A DNA stretch of 64,000 nucleotides from Adineta vaga (Eukaryota; Rotifera): NCBI GenBank assembly GCA_021613535.1, contig CP075493.1, forward strand, positions 13,144,001 to 13,208,000. Direction: 5' to 3'. The translations under genes were made by a program, and so were the position numbers. The first letter of the stretch is position 1. Each line of letters begins with the position of its first letter. Shown in pieces: positions 20,395 through 32,500 of the stretch. The notes under the pieces are model-generated. The model searched no databases and was not told where the DNA came from. It worked only from the letters and a program-made list of their open reading frames with translations.

Positions 20395-20612
20395 CTACTC
20401 TCGCACATTCTATATCTTTGGGATGTATCATTGGTTTCATATCATGCTTTATTTATCAAAAAAAGAACCTTGTTAGATTCATTTTTAAAAGCAAAGAAAA
20501 TATTTTGCCATGAGTAACAAAGAAGACAGTATGAAATTTGAAAATTTATTAAATGAAATACATATACATTGTTTTGAATATCACAATGCTCCATATATAT
20601 TTTTATGCATTG
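20395..20612 (+). pseudogene. F-box gene 5' relic with its upstream spacer
   Basis: Matches 9197-9415: the spacer words GTATCATTGGTTT and AAAATATTTTGCCATG, then the first ~30 codons of the F-box (GAAATACATATACATTGTTT against GAAATATTCATACATTGTTT). Frame is lost after ~30 codons. The match includes DNA that at 9.2 kb lies between the NHL gene and the F-box gene. Confidence 0.75.
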
Positions 20613-21017
20613 GAAAAATTTCATTGCCTCTTATATTTCACCAGGGTATGGATTAGGGCAACATATTTACACATCAATTTCACCCACACTCCACCCATTT
20701 TCACTATACTCATACTGTTATCAGCAAAATAAAAAAGAATTGAAAACGAGAGAAGAAAATCTGCAGTCGAAAAAAATCAACGTGTTATTTTCCGTTCTGT
20801 GAGTTGATAAAAAGGTTTTTTTTTATGGTAATCGTCAATAGAAAAGGTCGTATAGAGTATAGAACAAATATTATTTACTATCGCTCTTTGACTACTCACA
20901 GAGAGAGAGAGAGAGAATGAAATAAATATTGTGGCGCGTGTTCCATGCATACAGGTAACGAAAAGCAGAAGACTTTTTTGGTCTAGTAGATTTATAGCTA
21001 TTCAAAGCCAACTATCA
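20613..21017. other. Spacer with CCCAC motif and (GA)n run
   Basis: No gene. Holds CACCCACACTCCACCC at 20678-20693 (a weak relative of the telomere-like tracts) and a short (GA)n microsatellite at about 20899-20917, which ends ~100 bp before the F-box ATG. Confidence 0.5.
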
Positions 21018-22791
21018 ATGTCTACGGTATCTCTCAACGGTCTTCCTATTGAAATTCTCCATCGGATTTTTGATGAGCTCGATGTACAGACCATTCTTGG
21101 ATCACTTCATCACGTCTGTACTCAACTTCGTGCAATCACGAATACGTATGATCAATACAAGTTAAATTTTAGTTCGATTTCAAAAACCCATTTTGATTCG
21201 ATTTGCCGATATATTCGTCCAGAAAATGTAACTCTTCTAACACTGCACGATGGAAATAAAACGCCTGGTCAAATCGAATTGTTTGTATCGCTTTTTCGCA
21301 TCGACGACTTCACTCGACTTCGTTCATTGTCTATTTGTTACATGGATAATCATACTCTCAATACAATTTTAATGCAAGCAATGAACTGCCCTCTCGAAAA
21401 TCTTTTGATCAAGACACGCGATCATAACATCACCGATAAAACACTCGAGCTTCTCGGAACAATCATTTCGAAGTCGAGTCTTCGAAAACTAGATATCAGC
21501 ATGCTGTATGTTTTCATTGAAAACATTCCTTGGCCAAGTCAATGTTCAATTCAACATCTGACTATTGGTAGTTGTACACTTGACAAGTATAAAGCTATTT
21601 TGCGTCATTCACCGCATTTGAGCACGTTTATCTTGAAAGATTATTCAATGAAAAACATTGATCCCGCTGTATTTACACCCAATGCATCAGCATCTTGCGA
21701 ACAATTGACTTCGTTGACATTGAAAAAAACGCAACGATCGATGAGTGAACTTGAATTACTTCTTTCATGTACACCATCACTTACTCATCTTAAATTGATA
21801 AGCGATTTACCTGCATCAAATACGTTGTTTGATGGAGCTCGGTGGGAATTTTTTATTGAGCAACGATTACCGCAACTCGAAAAGTTCGAATTCTTCCTTT
21901 CAAACACACAAGTGAGAGATCCAGCGTCGATTAATATCGACTTGTTAATTGCTCGATTCGAAACACCTTTCTGGCTCCACCGTAAGCGCTGGTTTATTAT
22001 GTGCAATTATATTCCAGATGCAACTCGTCTCAATCTTTATACGTTACCAATATGTGAAACGCTTTTTCTTTATAATTTCTATTCGAAAGCTATTTCACGC
22101 ACAACATCAAGTTCGGCAGCTAATGATGAAGGTCTTATGAATAATGTGCGTACAATACGAATGAACTTAACACAAGCAGCAATTGATCTCAGTGAAAAGA
22201 AGGTAAACGGAGCGCCTTTCTGTCGTGTTGTTTTTACTTCGATCGAGAAATAAGAGTAATGTGATTTTTACGTTTTAGAATGAATGTTTAACAGCTCCTC
22301 GCCAGTTTCGTCGCGTAAACGAACTGAGAGTGATTGTTGATGGTGAATGGCCAATTGGATCGCATCAATTTCTCTCACAATTGATCGATCTATCATATAT
22401 TACCAAAATCATGTTGGGCATTGATTTTCATCGACTTGCTAATCAATGTACAGCTACTGATATTCGCACGCTGCTTGAACAAACCTGTAATCTTTGTTCA
22501 CTCGAATTTTTGCGCGCGAACGTCACCAATCAATATAACACAGCTATAGAGAATGTCCTTTTAATGATACCATCTCGTGTCAAACATTTGCGAGTGTCAG
22601 CGAAGACTCTCGATGATATGACTATGATTTTGGAACAGCTCAAGCATTTATCAAGTGTATCATTTCAACTCAATGCACTTGATTCGACACTATGTCAACA
22701 GTTGTTCAAATGGCTCGCACAGTCAGGAAGAGATTTTACTCAACGGCAGTACAAGTGCTGCATACAATTATGGCTCGGCAAAATTACATAA
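21018..22791 (+). CDS. F-box/LRR-like protein, second copy
   Basis: Exons 21018-22202 and 22279-22791 join in phase 0 (AAG/GTAAAC, TTTTAG) to give 565 residues. The frame is open upstream to 20931 but only from a GTG; the first ATG is at 21018, immediately before the F-box (LNGLPIEILHRIFDELDVQT), so I start there. The F-box should bind Skp1. The rest carries leucine-rich segments (LTSLTLKKT, LTHLKLISD, LRKLDISML), the presumed substrate-binding part. It aligns with the 9312 protein in layout (F-box, then W/R-rich block RWEFFIEQRLPQLEKFEF against RWQQLITYSLPHLAVFRF) but is well diverged. It is less AT-rich at third codon positions than its neighbours. Confidence 0.8.
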
Positions 22792-23356
22792 ACATTATTA
22801 TCTATTACTCTTGAATTCTTGTGTGAGGATGAATTCTAGCTACTAGGAAATCATTAAACGGTTTTTATTTTTGTGATTAAATATATGCGAAAACCTCGAA
22901 TTATATGTACTTCATAAAATAGAAATAACTTAATGAAGCAGATAGCTTAAAAGAAACACTTCAGTACACACAGATTTAACTCAGTTGAGGGTGGATGTGG
23001 GTGTTAGCGAGGAATAGATTATATACAGGCAGCCACACCCACCCTAACGAGAGAAGATTCCCAGGTGTTGCGCTCCATCTTCAATCGCACATAGACCATT
23101 TTGTAGAGTGAGTGATTGTGAATAATTTCGTCAGTCCATTTGGCTGAGTATTTTAAAACCCGTTTACAACAGTCCCTCATCACACCTGTGCAGCAATAAT
23201 ATCTTTATCATTTTTTCAATAGTTGAAAACACGAGCGTTGTGTATGATGAAATATAACACGTTCTCTTTCGTACTTTATGCACGCGTACTATTCACGTAT
23301 ACACAGCATGCTTCTCTGTATAAGAAGGTGAGAAGAACAGCGAATTCTCATACACT
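22792..23356. other. Intergenic upstream of the glycosyltransferase
   Basis: Contains the telomere-like pair (22985-23052) and the presumed promoter of the gene at 23357. No coding sequence seen. Confidence 0.5.
22985..23052. repeat. Telomere-like motif pair in opposite orientation
   Basis: TTGAGGGTGGATGTGGGTG at 22985-23003 on the plus strand is followed about 30 bases later by GCCACACCCACCCTAAC at 23030-23046, the reverse-strand version. It repeats the arrangement at 1089-1171 in shorter form. Confidence 0.6.
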
Positions 23357-25027
23357 ATGTTATTTCAAACTTGTTCTACATCCACAAATGGTTGGGTGTT
23401 TGTTGTTTTATTCATGTTAATTTCTCCAGCAGTGTGCTTAAATGTTTTGATCGTAGTTGATGGTGCTGCCGGCCATCTAACACCAGTGTTTGAATTAGCT
23501 AAGGCAATGAAAAATCATAATATTACTTTTCTCACTCAACAACTGGCTCGATCTTTTATTGATATGGAATCGTTTTCATCTCCTCTATTTCGTTTTGTAT
23601 ATACTGATGATTCACCCGAAGCTTTTCTTAAAGAAAAATATCTTCAAGACCAAATAAATATGGGCATGACTAACCGTTCGATACTTGATGTATTTCCCGA
23701 AGCAGTACCACTAGTCATTAAAACTTTGATACCATTATTGAACAAAACAATCCATATTTTGATGCACGAACGTTTTGATGTAATTGTAGCTGGTCAGATG
23801 GTTTTTGGGATACCATTGTTGTGCCATAAGATTTCAACACCTTGTGTTATTCAAAATGCAGCACAATTTCCTGATCTATTCGATTTTAATGTTCCAAATG
23901 AGTTTATCTTACTTACATCAAACGAAATCACTCAATTTACATATCGTGTTTACAATGTAGTGTTTGCTTTGAATGTCGCAATCAGATTAATACCAAGATT
24001 AGTACCCAAACTTTACACACTTTTTCAATCGTTACCACAAGTGCCAGGTCCATTTTACGATACTTTCACATTGAAAAATTTTCTATTTTCAAAATCTAAA
24101 TACCTTAATTTAATTAGTATACCACCTTCATTTCCGACAGCATCACATCCGCATCATTATCGAAAGTATTTGGGTCCATTTATAGATGAAACACCTATTG
24201 ATGCCGATAATAGTACTCTAATTATGTGGATCAAATCAAAACCAATCAATTCGATTGTATATGGAGCTTTTGGTAGTACTTCTCTTATTAATTATGATCG
24301 AATGTACAATTTAATCAATGGTCTAGCAATGTTTTTGCTGCAAACAGAGAGTAGTTACCTAGTATTAGCATTGCGCAATACCAACTATGATACATACAAC
24401 GTAGTCTTGAAAGACTTACCTAATAATGAATATCGTCAAGTTTTAGAAAATCAAGAACGAGTGAGAATCGAACAAGGATTCGTTAAACAAAAATCGATTT
24501 TACAACAAACATCTGTGAAACTATTTTTGAGTCATTGTGGAATGGGTTCTGCTATGGAAGGTTTGTATTTTCGTAAATCCATAATATGTATGCCATTCAA
24601 TATGGATCAATTTCATAATGCAATTACGATCGAGCATTTAAATATTGGACAATCATTGTTTACCCGACCTCCATTATTACAAACATTGCTTAGTCTTGGC
24701 GATTTTACAAAGTATACATTTACGGCTGAAAGTGTAACAAACAAATTAATGATTCTATGGATGAATACGACGTACGAAAAAGCAACTGAACGTATGTCAC
24801 TAGAAATAAAACATGCAGGTGGTTTGAAGCGAGCTGTAGAAGAGATCGAATTTTTTGTTAATCTCGATGGAAATCTCGATCATTTCGAACCCTTTCAAAA
24901 TACTCTACAATTATATCAACGATATCTTCTAGATATACTAATTGTATTCATCATTTTACCTCTGATGATCATAACTAGTCTCATTTTGAAATGTAGAAGA
25001 AGACAAACAAAAACTAAAAAAGACTGA
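23357..25027 (+). CDS. UDP-glucuronosyl/UDP-glucosyltransferase (GT1 family)
   Basis: Single exon, 556 residues, close to animal UGT length. The signal peptide (VFVVLFMLISPAVC) leads into LNVLIVVDGAAGHLTPVFELAKAM, the acceptor-side Rossmann start. The C-terminal donor-binding signature is present at ~390-425 (SHCGMGSAMEG, then PFNMDQFHNA). A single membrane anchor near 520-545 is followed by a basic tail (KCRRRQTKTKKD), giving the usual type I topology in the ER with a lumenal active site. It should transfer a sugar from UDP-sugar to small lipophilic acceptors (detoxification). The DQ that contacts the sugar is intact, so the enzyme looks active. The acceptor cannot be read from sequence. Confidence 0.88.
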   Translation: MLFQTCSTSTNGWVFVVLFMLISPAVCLNVLIVVDGAAGHLTPVFELAKAMKNHNITFLTQQLARSFIDMESFSSPLFRFVYTDDSPEAFLKEKYLQDQINMGMTNRSILDVFPEAVPLVIKTLIPLLNKTIHILMHERFDVIVAGQMVFGIPLLCHKISTPCVIQNAAQFPDLFDFNVPNEFILLTSNEITQFTYRVYNVVFALNVAIRLIPRLVPKLYTLFQSLPQVPGPFYDTFTLKNFLFSKSKYLNLISIPPSFPTASHPHHYRKYLGPFIDETPIDADNSTLIMWIKSKPINSIVYGAFGSTSLINYDRMYNLINGLAMFLLQTESSYLVLALRNTNYDTYNVVLKDLPNNEYRQVLENQERVRIEQGFVKQKSILQQTSVKLFLSHCGMGSAMEGLYFRKSIICMPFNMDQFHNAITIEHLNIGQSLFTRPPLLQTLLSLGDFTKYTFTAESVTNKLMILWMNTTYEKATERMSLEIKHAGGLKRAVEEIEFFVNLDGNLDHFEPFQNTLQLYQRYLLDILIVFIILPLMIITSLILKCRRRQTKTKKD

Positions 25028-26097
25028 TAGATACTCTATATTTTCGATTTTGTTCGATTTTGATAATTAGTTTATTGAATGAAATCTACCCAAGATAAGC
25101 AAATAGGTTCTTTTTTCAGGAAAATAAAATAATTACTTCACAGACACAAAAAAAAGAAATCTAGATTTAAAGCGGTTATAAACGTATGCGAATTATAATA
25201 TTAGTTTCCCATCAATATGAATCTTTTCTATCATACTGATCCTTGTAAAAATCGTTTGAAGAAAAACCGTTCGATAAAAACATTGATAAACAAACAAAAA
25301 CATATTGATGACACTAGAAGTTCAGTTCTATTTAATTTCTATTCAAAATTATTGAGACAAAGTACTTGAAAATGAGAGAAGATTTATTATAATAGAGAAG
25401 GATAATTGTGCGAGGAGGAAGTATCGGCACATTTCGATTACATCTCAGAAGAACAGTAACGGTTTTGTTAGAGAACTTGGTCACTGCCAAATTTCGCTTA
25501 CCATTATTTCTAAAATCACCTACTACTCAATCTAATTTTGGATAACTATTAAAATTTATGTCTCACCGACAAGCTGCCTTATTGCGTTAGACTGAGTAAT
25601 TTAGTTCCACATCTTTTTGATGGCTTTCGTTAAATCTAAGAGTTTCCATAGATTATTTATCTGAATATATCATTCTTGTAGAGTATCCTATAGTCACAAT
25701 GAGAAAAGTGTGAAAAAGGCGATAGAAAATCTGCTTTTCAACATCGTCTATCCTTGAATAATTGAATCTCTGTGAATGGACTCTATAGAACCTCAAAAAT
25801 CGGAACGAGTTCAATCGTTAAAAACTATCTATATATATAACTATGTGTGAATTGAGCAAAAGATTGAACTTTATTTTCCTTCAAAAGTAGACACTTGATA
25901 GTCTGATTTTGTATTGATCCTTGTATCTTGAAGAAAATAGTTTTGTTTATATGGATTTTTGCCTCGTGTTTTATCAATCGTAATAACTCGTCATTCACCT
26001 GTTTATTCTTTCCACGTTTTATAATAATACATACTCATTGATGCAAAAAAAAGAAATACCGAAGGGAAAAAACCTACAAAAAAGAATGTGAATACAC
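25028..26097. other. Intergenic region, ~1.1 kb
   Basis: AT-rich, no open frame above ~50 codons and no repeat or relic that I recognise. Confidence 0.5.
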
Positions 26098-26107
26098 TAT
26101 ATAAAAG
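26098..26107 (+). promoter_or_regulatory. TATA box of ART-TPR gene
   Basis: TATATAAAAG, 89 bp upstream of the ATG at 26187; identical in sequence to the element at 2434. Confidence 0.55.
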
Positions 26108-26186
26108 AAACTATACATCTTCTACTCATTGATAATCATTTTCTTACCAATAATCTGATTTAACCGCATCTTAGATGCATTAATCA

Positions 26187-28118
26187 ATGAATCATACAGA
26201 ATTAGTGACAGCCAGTAACTCTGTTGGTGCGCAAAAACCAATATCAACACGTTTAAATATTAATCACATGCAACGACGTATAACTGATCATTGTCTCCTT
26301 ATATGGGTAGATGCTGATATCGATGAATCTCACGAAGATTGTCAATCTACATTAGCACAATTGCGTGCTGTCGTTAATAGCGTCGAGATATCCACTCGAC
26401 CAGAAAGATGTATCGAGTTTATCAATGAAATCGATGACATCAAGGCTTTCGTCATTGTTTCAAAGTCTTTAGTTCAAGATTTATTGGTAGATGTTCATAG
26501 CATATCGCAACTAGAAGCCGTTTACATTCTTGCCGATGATAAATCATGTCATGAAGAGCCAAATAAAGAATGGAATAAAATTCAAGGAGTATACACGTCA
26601 ATTACATCCATTTGTGATGTATTGCAACCCATTGTTAAACAATATGATCATAATTCTATTGCTATGAGTTATGTGCCGATGAGTGAAATAGAATCTTATG
26701 ATAATTTGAAGCAATTAGAGCCTAACTTCATGTACACACAGATTTTCAAAGAAATCCTACTTGACATGGAATACGGCGAACAATCGATTAAGGAATTAGC
26801 TACTTACTGGCGCAAACTGTACGCTAATAGTACTGTAAAAATGGACATAATCAATCGATTTGAACGTGAATATTCTTCAAATATGGCGATTTCTTGGTAT
26901 ACCGGTGGTTCTTTTATCTACCGGCTATTCAACCAAGCACTTCGAAATCTTGAAGTTGAGACAATTATTAACATGAGTTTCTTTCTTCGTGATATTCATC
27001 ATCAAATACAACAATTACATCAACAACAAATCACAGATTACAAAGGAGTGCCATTCACTGTTTACCGAGGACAAGGTCTTTCTAAAATTGATTTTGAAAA
27101 ACTGTTGAAAACCAGAGACGGACTAATATCTTTTAATAGTTTACTATCTACTACTAAATCTTCAAGCATTGCCCTCCCTTTTGCCAATGGTGCAGTGATA
27201 GATACATCTACTGTTGCTGTACTTTTCATAATGCTCATCGATCCAGCAATCATATCAACTCCATTTGCTTTCATCCAAGACGTTAGTTCTTTTCAAGAGG
27301 AAGAGATTCTTTTTTTCATGCACACGGTATTTCATGTAGGCGAAATAAAACCACCAAATGATAAAATTCCCGCTTATCAAGTAAATCTTCAATTGACTGC
27401 AGATGATGATGAACAACTTCGAATACTTACCCAACATATACGAACAGAAATTAAGGCTCCAACCGGATGGAGACGACTATCCATGTTGTTGTTGAAATTA
27501 GAGCAGTATGACAAAGCTGAAGAACTTTACAATGTCTTGCTCGAGTAGACATCTACCCCGCGAGATACGGCATTTTATTATAATCCACTTGGAAGCATTA
27601 AAGATAACCAAGGTGATTATCAGAAAGCTATCTGTTACTATGAAAAATCATTTGCAGTGGAGGAAAAAATTCTTCCTAAAAATGATCATCATATAGCTAC
27701 TCTCCACAACAATCTTGGTGCGATATATCAAAACCTAGGAGAGTACTCAAAAGCACTTTCGTTATATAAAAAAGCATTTGACATCCTACAGGGATTATTA
27801 CCTTCAAATCATCATCATCTTGCTTATTGTTACAACAATATCGGTGATGTACATCGACAAATGAAAGAATACTCGAAAGCACGTTTGTTCTATGAAAAAA
27901 ATCTTGAAATTCTGCAACAAGTTCTTCCTATAAATCATCCTTTATTGGCCTCTTCATGCAACAATATTGCTTGGGTATGTCAAATGATGGAAGACTATTC
28001 AACAGCACTTTCTTATCTTAAACGTGCTCACAATATTTATCAACGTTCGTTACCTCCTAATGACTCGAGGATTGCAGATATACAATATGGCATTGAGATA
28101 GTAGAAAATAAAATTTGA
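26187..28118 (+). CDS. Arginine ADP-ribosyltransferase with TPRs, interrupted by in-frame TAG
   Basis: The frame runs from the ATG at 26187 to a TAA at 28116, with one TAG at 27546-27548. Before the TAG (453 residues) there is an N-terminal region shared with the left-edge gene and then an ART domain: Arg in TVYRGQ (~293), Ser in FNSLLSTT (~317) and ExE in QEEEILFFM (~370), all R-S-E residues present. After the TAG the same frame continues for 189 codons of kinesin-light-chain-type TPRs (about 42 residues each; NNLGAIYQNLGEYSKALSLY, NNIGDVHRQMKEYSKA, NNIAWVCQMMEDYSTA). The interrupted stretch itself reads as a TPR (IKDNQGDYQKAICYYEKS), so the TAG is a nonsense change in a formerly continuous gene, not a gene boundary. 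A truncated but catalytically complete ART, or read-through, are both possible. Confidence 0.75.
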
Positions 28119-28351
28119 TGAATAAAAAGAAATATCTCGAAAGATTTACTTTCAGTAACGTTCTTGCTTAGTTAGCTTAACAAAGTGATACACAGCTGAT
28201 ATTAACAGTACAATTTCAATCATCAGGTTTATTAAACTTTTAAATTTTGAACTCGGGTTCTGGATGAAACTATTCTGTTCATCTAGTTTGTCCACATCCT
28301 TAAAAAAGCATATAGAGAAAAATATTGTCATTAGCAACATGATTTCATGTA

Positions 28352-28894
28352 TTATGTGATGTACTTCAGACACTGTTTAGTATAAATATACCACTCCTGA
28401 TTTGTACCAAAAGTTGCTCCAGTTCCATACAAGAGAACAGTTGTTATTCCATTTCTATCGAAAGTAGTATGCCATTGTTTATTTGTTGTGATAAGATAGC
28501 CAACACAATCACTGATCTGATTGCAGTAAACAATTGCATCAGCTAAACTCATTGCACACTGACCTCTAATGAGATTATTCGAATTTGAATCACAATTGAT
28601 CAGAGAACCACCTGTCAATCCACCTACTGTTGGGCCATTATAGTGAATTACGTCGCAGTTTTTCCTAATAATGTAAACTTTTCGTGTTGATATTTTTTCT
28701 ATAAATTCAGATGACATAAAAGAAAACGGGAATGAAACTCGCTTTACTTCACGTACAACTGAATTACAAAAGTAGATAAATACTTACGATGATATCGGTC
28801 CACCAAACATTGATTTTTTCAAAGATAATTCGTCGGATAGACAAATCATTGGCAATAAAAGAAGACAATATAATGATAGCATCATGACATACAT
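28352..28894 (-). CDS. Small secreted Cys-containing protein
   Basis: Two exons: 28788-28894 and 28352-28664. The donor is ATC/GTAAGT and the acceptor ATTATTAG; this acceptor is the one that keeps phase, and a nearer acceptor-like TTTATAG does not. The result is 139 residues. Signal peptide MLSLYCLLLLPMICLS. The mature part has six cysteines and reads like a PAN/WSC-type extracellular module (SLADAIVYCNQISDCVGYL, then EWYIYTKQC), but I cannot name a family. A minus-strand TATA lies at 28930-28939. Probably secreted; function unknown. Confidence 0.65.
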
Positions 28895-28929
28895 GTTTCT
28901 GTTTGTACGAAACTATTTTATTCGATTCT

Positions 28930-28939
28930 CTTTATATAA
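28930..28939 (-). promoter_or_regulatory. TATA box of small secreted gene
   Basis: TTATATAAAG on the minus strand, 36 bp upstream of the ATG at 28894, implying a very short leader. Confidence 0.5.
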
Positions 28940-29528
28940 CTTTACAGAACGGAACTGATCTGATGTCCTGGTGATATATTTTGTTTTGATATTTGTATTT
29001 GACTATAGATTGAAAGACTAAATATCATACTTGAAAGAAAATCATGCATATTTATCGTTATAGAAAAAAGGAAGTGACTGTTAGAGCAACTAAACATCGT
29101 AGGAAAGTTAGACTTTTATAATAATTACAATCACGTATATTGTATAGTTATAAATTGTAGTAATGTATCGAAAACTTTCGTATCCTTGTGGAGTAATAAA
29201 AAGTTTGAATCACTATTTTATTGAGTAATAATTTTCATAGCATTATTCTTTGAACTTTGATCATCAGAATATCAGTTTATATTTTTATTGGATGTGAACT
29301 TAAAGGTGATAACAAAAAAATACGCTCACGTCAGTGCCAGCACCCACACCCTCAGTTTATTCTCACTCACTTTTTTGCATAATATCAATCGAGACTATAT
29401 ATTCCATCTTATTTTATTGAAATTAGTTATCGACAATCAGAAATAGTTGTTTTAGAAAATCAGTTTAGCCATATTAATCATGTTCCATTTTAACGAATCT
29501 AAAAACATACATATATAGAATGAATAAA
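28940..29528. other. Intergenic with a telomere-like motif
   Basis: No gene. CACCCACACCCTCAG at 29341-29355 is, on the minus strand, the same TGAGGGTGTGGGTG motif seen at 1085 and 22985. The 3' end of the polycystin-like gene lies at the right border. Confidence 0.5.
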
Positions 29529-32500
29529 TTATTGATTTATAAAGCATATATTTACTCGATAGAGTATTTCCATCAGTCGATCAGTTACTATAGGAAAATA
29601 TTCGAACGTATCATAATAATGAAGTTCCATAGATTTATTTTGTTCTTGATAATCTAGTTCATCTGATTTCATCAAACCAATCCAACATAAACATTTATTT
29701 ATCATATAATCAAATGCTTCTTGATCTTCATTTTGAGTTAATTTCGCTCTTTTTTGAACAATTCGAAAACTATCAATAACTATCGATATAAACATATTCA
29801 TACATATAAATACCACAAATACAATGAATAAAATAAAACAAATTGGACCAAGTATCTTATCTGCTTGATATAAATCTTCGACATTAAATTTTAATAAGAT
29901 CATTTCAAAAAGCATAATTGATGTATGTAATAAACTTGAACATGAGAGAATTTTTGTTAAAAATAATTCATAAAATAGAATCATAAAACTAATAAATATC
30001 ATTACGAACATAATCATAAATTGAATTAGATCGCTTTTCGCATTATATAAAGTATCATTAAAGACAGATAAACGTGAACTAAATCGACACAAATGAAGAA
30101 GTTTTATCGTACCAAAAAAACAACAAAAACCAAGAATAAAATGAAATACATCATTTATATATGCAAGAAATTGTAGATTAACATAAGCATAACCATTAGT
30201 ATCACGAAAAAGATTTGTAATTCGTTTGATTTCAAAATATCGCCAGACATAAATACTTATACCTACCCAAGAAAAGATAATTATACTAATATTCATCAAT
30301 GACCAAATTTGACAGAAGTAACGAAATTTTAAATGATGAATCTCTTGAAATTCCTTAATCATATGATAGATTAGAAGTGATATATGTATACCGATAAATA
30401 TCAGGTAAATAACTGATGTTAAATCTAAAAGTTTAAGATAAAAATAGAGTTAATTTAATTGTGCACTCTTACAAACCTTGAATGTGGAGAGGTTCAAAAC
30501 GAGACGATGGAAATATTCCTCCAACTGGTAATAATTCCAAGAGAAAAGTCACGGATGTAAATGTTTGAATATTAGGATTATATAAACTCATTTGAATTAG
30601 AATTGCTCGTGTATATTGATCAATCCATTTTAATTGACGAAGAAGTGAAAGATTTGTACGAAGTTCAGAGAGGCGACCACGAAATTCATAGACATAACCA
30701 CCACTATTATAAGTTTCATGATTACCAATGTATGTATATGTATCCAATTTTTGACTTGATTGATATTTAAATGCATTGATTATTGATGAACTATAATTCT
30801 TTAAGATTAAATCAGTCCATTTTGGTCCAAATGAACGTTGTTCTTCATTAGAATAACTATAACCAACATCACATGTTAAATTCAATGATTGATAAACTGA
30901 TGATGGTATATGACATAAATCTAAATAAAGTGAATTAGCTAATTCTTCAAAATATATAGAATATGTATGATACAAACCAGCTTTAATACGTAATTGTCTC
31001 ATGGTTGCCCATCCAATTAAACGGTTCGATTTATCATCAATAAATCCACTTAAATTTCGTGGTGGTGCTCCATTATACCATTGTTGTGCACGAATATTTT
31101 CTACAAAACTATTCTCTAACCAAAGCCAATATTCATTGATTGTTGTAATCTATTCAATCAAAAGAAATAATTTAAGTGAAAAATCTTCTTCTTGCTTTTC
31201 ATACTTTTGTATAATCATGTGTTGGTGAATTTGGATTCAGAAAGAAATGCTGTAAATGACTGACTTGAAAAAATACGTTGGTATTATAATTATAATATGC
31301 AATGAAATAAATCGTTCCAAGGTAAAAAACATATGAAAATATTTCTTCGATAATCGCTCGTATACGTATTTGTCGAAAACGTTGACGACGAGCTGTAGCT
31401 ACTTCAGTTTTATTTAAACGATCAATTTTAGTATAAGATAAAGACTGATCCTAACAAAACGAAAATATTCTTGAAAAAAAATGAACTAAATAGAAATGTT
31501 TCTACAAACTTCAATTGTATGAATATACTCTTCAGTATCATTTAAACAATGATCATCCATTGATACGGGATGTTTACCTTTTCCTCTTGAGTAAATGATT
31601 GTACAAATCGTCATGATCAATATCTATACCAAAAAATATATCTTTTTTGAGCAAAAAACAAGTGAACTTTCTCTTTCATACTTGCAGAGGTTGAGTAATA
31701 CAAGCTGATGATATAAAACCAGTTAGAATTGATGTTAACCATTTTTGTACTTGTATATCACCTAATTCAATACTTCGACCAATGATAAATAAAATTGATG
31801 TTCCAACAAAAATAAATGATAGAAAATATGCGAAATAAATACACCACCAAGGAAATGTAATTTCTCGATGTTTTCTATTCACTCCTTTAGATCTTATACG
31901 ACGAAAGAATTGTACCAGAAAAGCACTTGGAATGATTGAAAATATTTCCATTATTATACCAATGATAATCTATAGAGAAAAAAACATAAGAAATGAACAA
32001 AAAGATCTAGTTTTTGTCAATTAGTAAACCTGTTGTAATGAAATATAAAATGGTCCAATTGAAATGCTTATATTATGTTTAATATTTTCCGATTGATTTG
32101 TTACTCCATAATATAAAATATTAAAAAGCATTGTTATAAAAAATAGAACAAAACAACATGTACATCGTTGAACACGTGTAAAATTATTGGATATTAATCG
32201 ACTAAATATTGAAAACCATAAATGACGATCGGAAACATTTTCATAGACTTTTTTGGATAAAATATTTGAATAATTTTCTTTTTCAGATTCACTTGCAACA
32301 GTTAGAAGTCGTTCGATCTATTATTCAGAAAAATACAAAATCAATCAAAAATATGACTTTTCTACTAACTGCTCCATCATCATGTTCAACTGCTAACCAT
32401 CGTTGGCAAATAAAATGATAATGTTCCATTGTTTGTAAATCTCGTACAATAATATATTTAAGAAACCATGATGCCAATGTATCTTTACCACTATTATCAT

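Noticed and set aside
28152-28373. 73-codon minus-strand frame with a hydrophobic C-terminus
   Set aside because: It overlaps the end of the secreted-protein gene and the 3' end of the TPR frame, and no start, splice or domain supports it.
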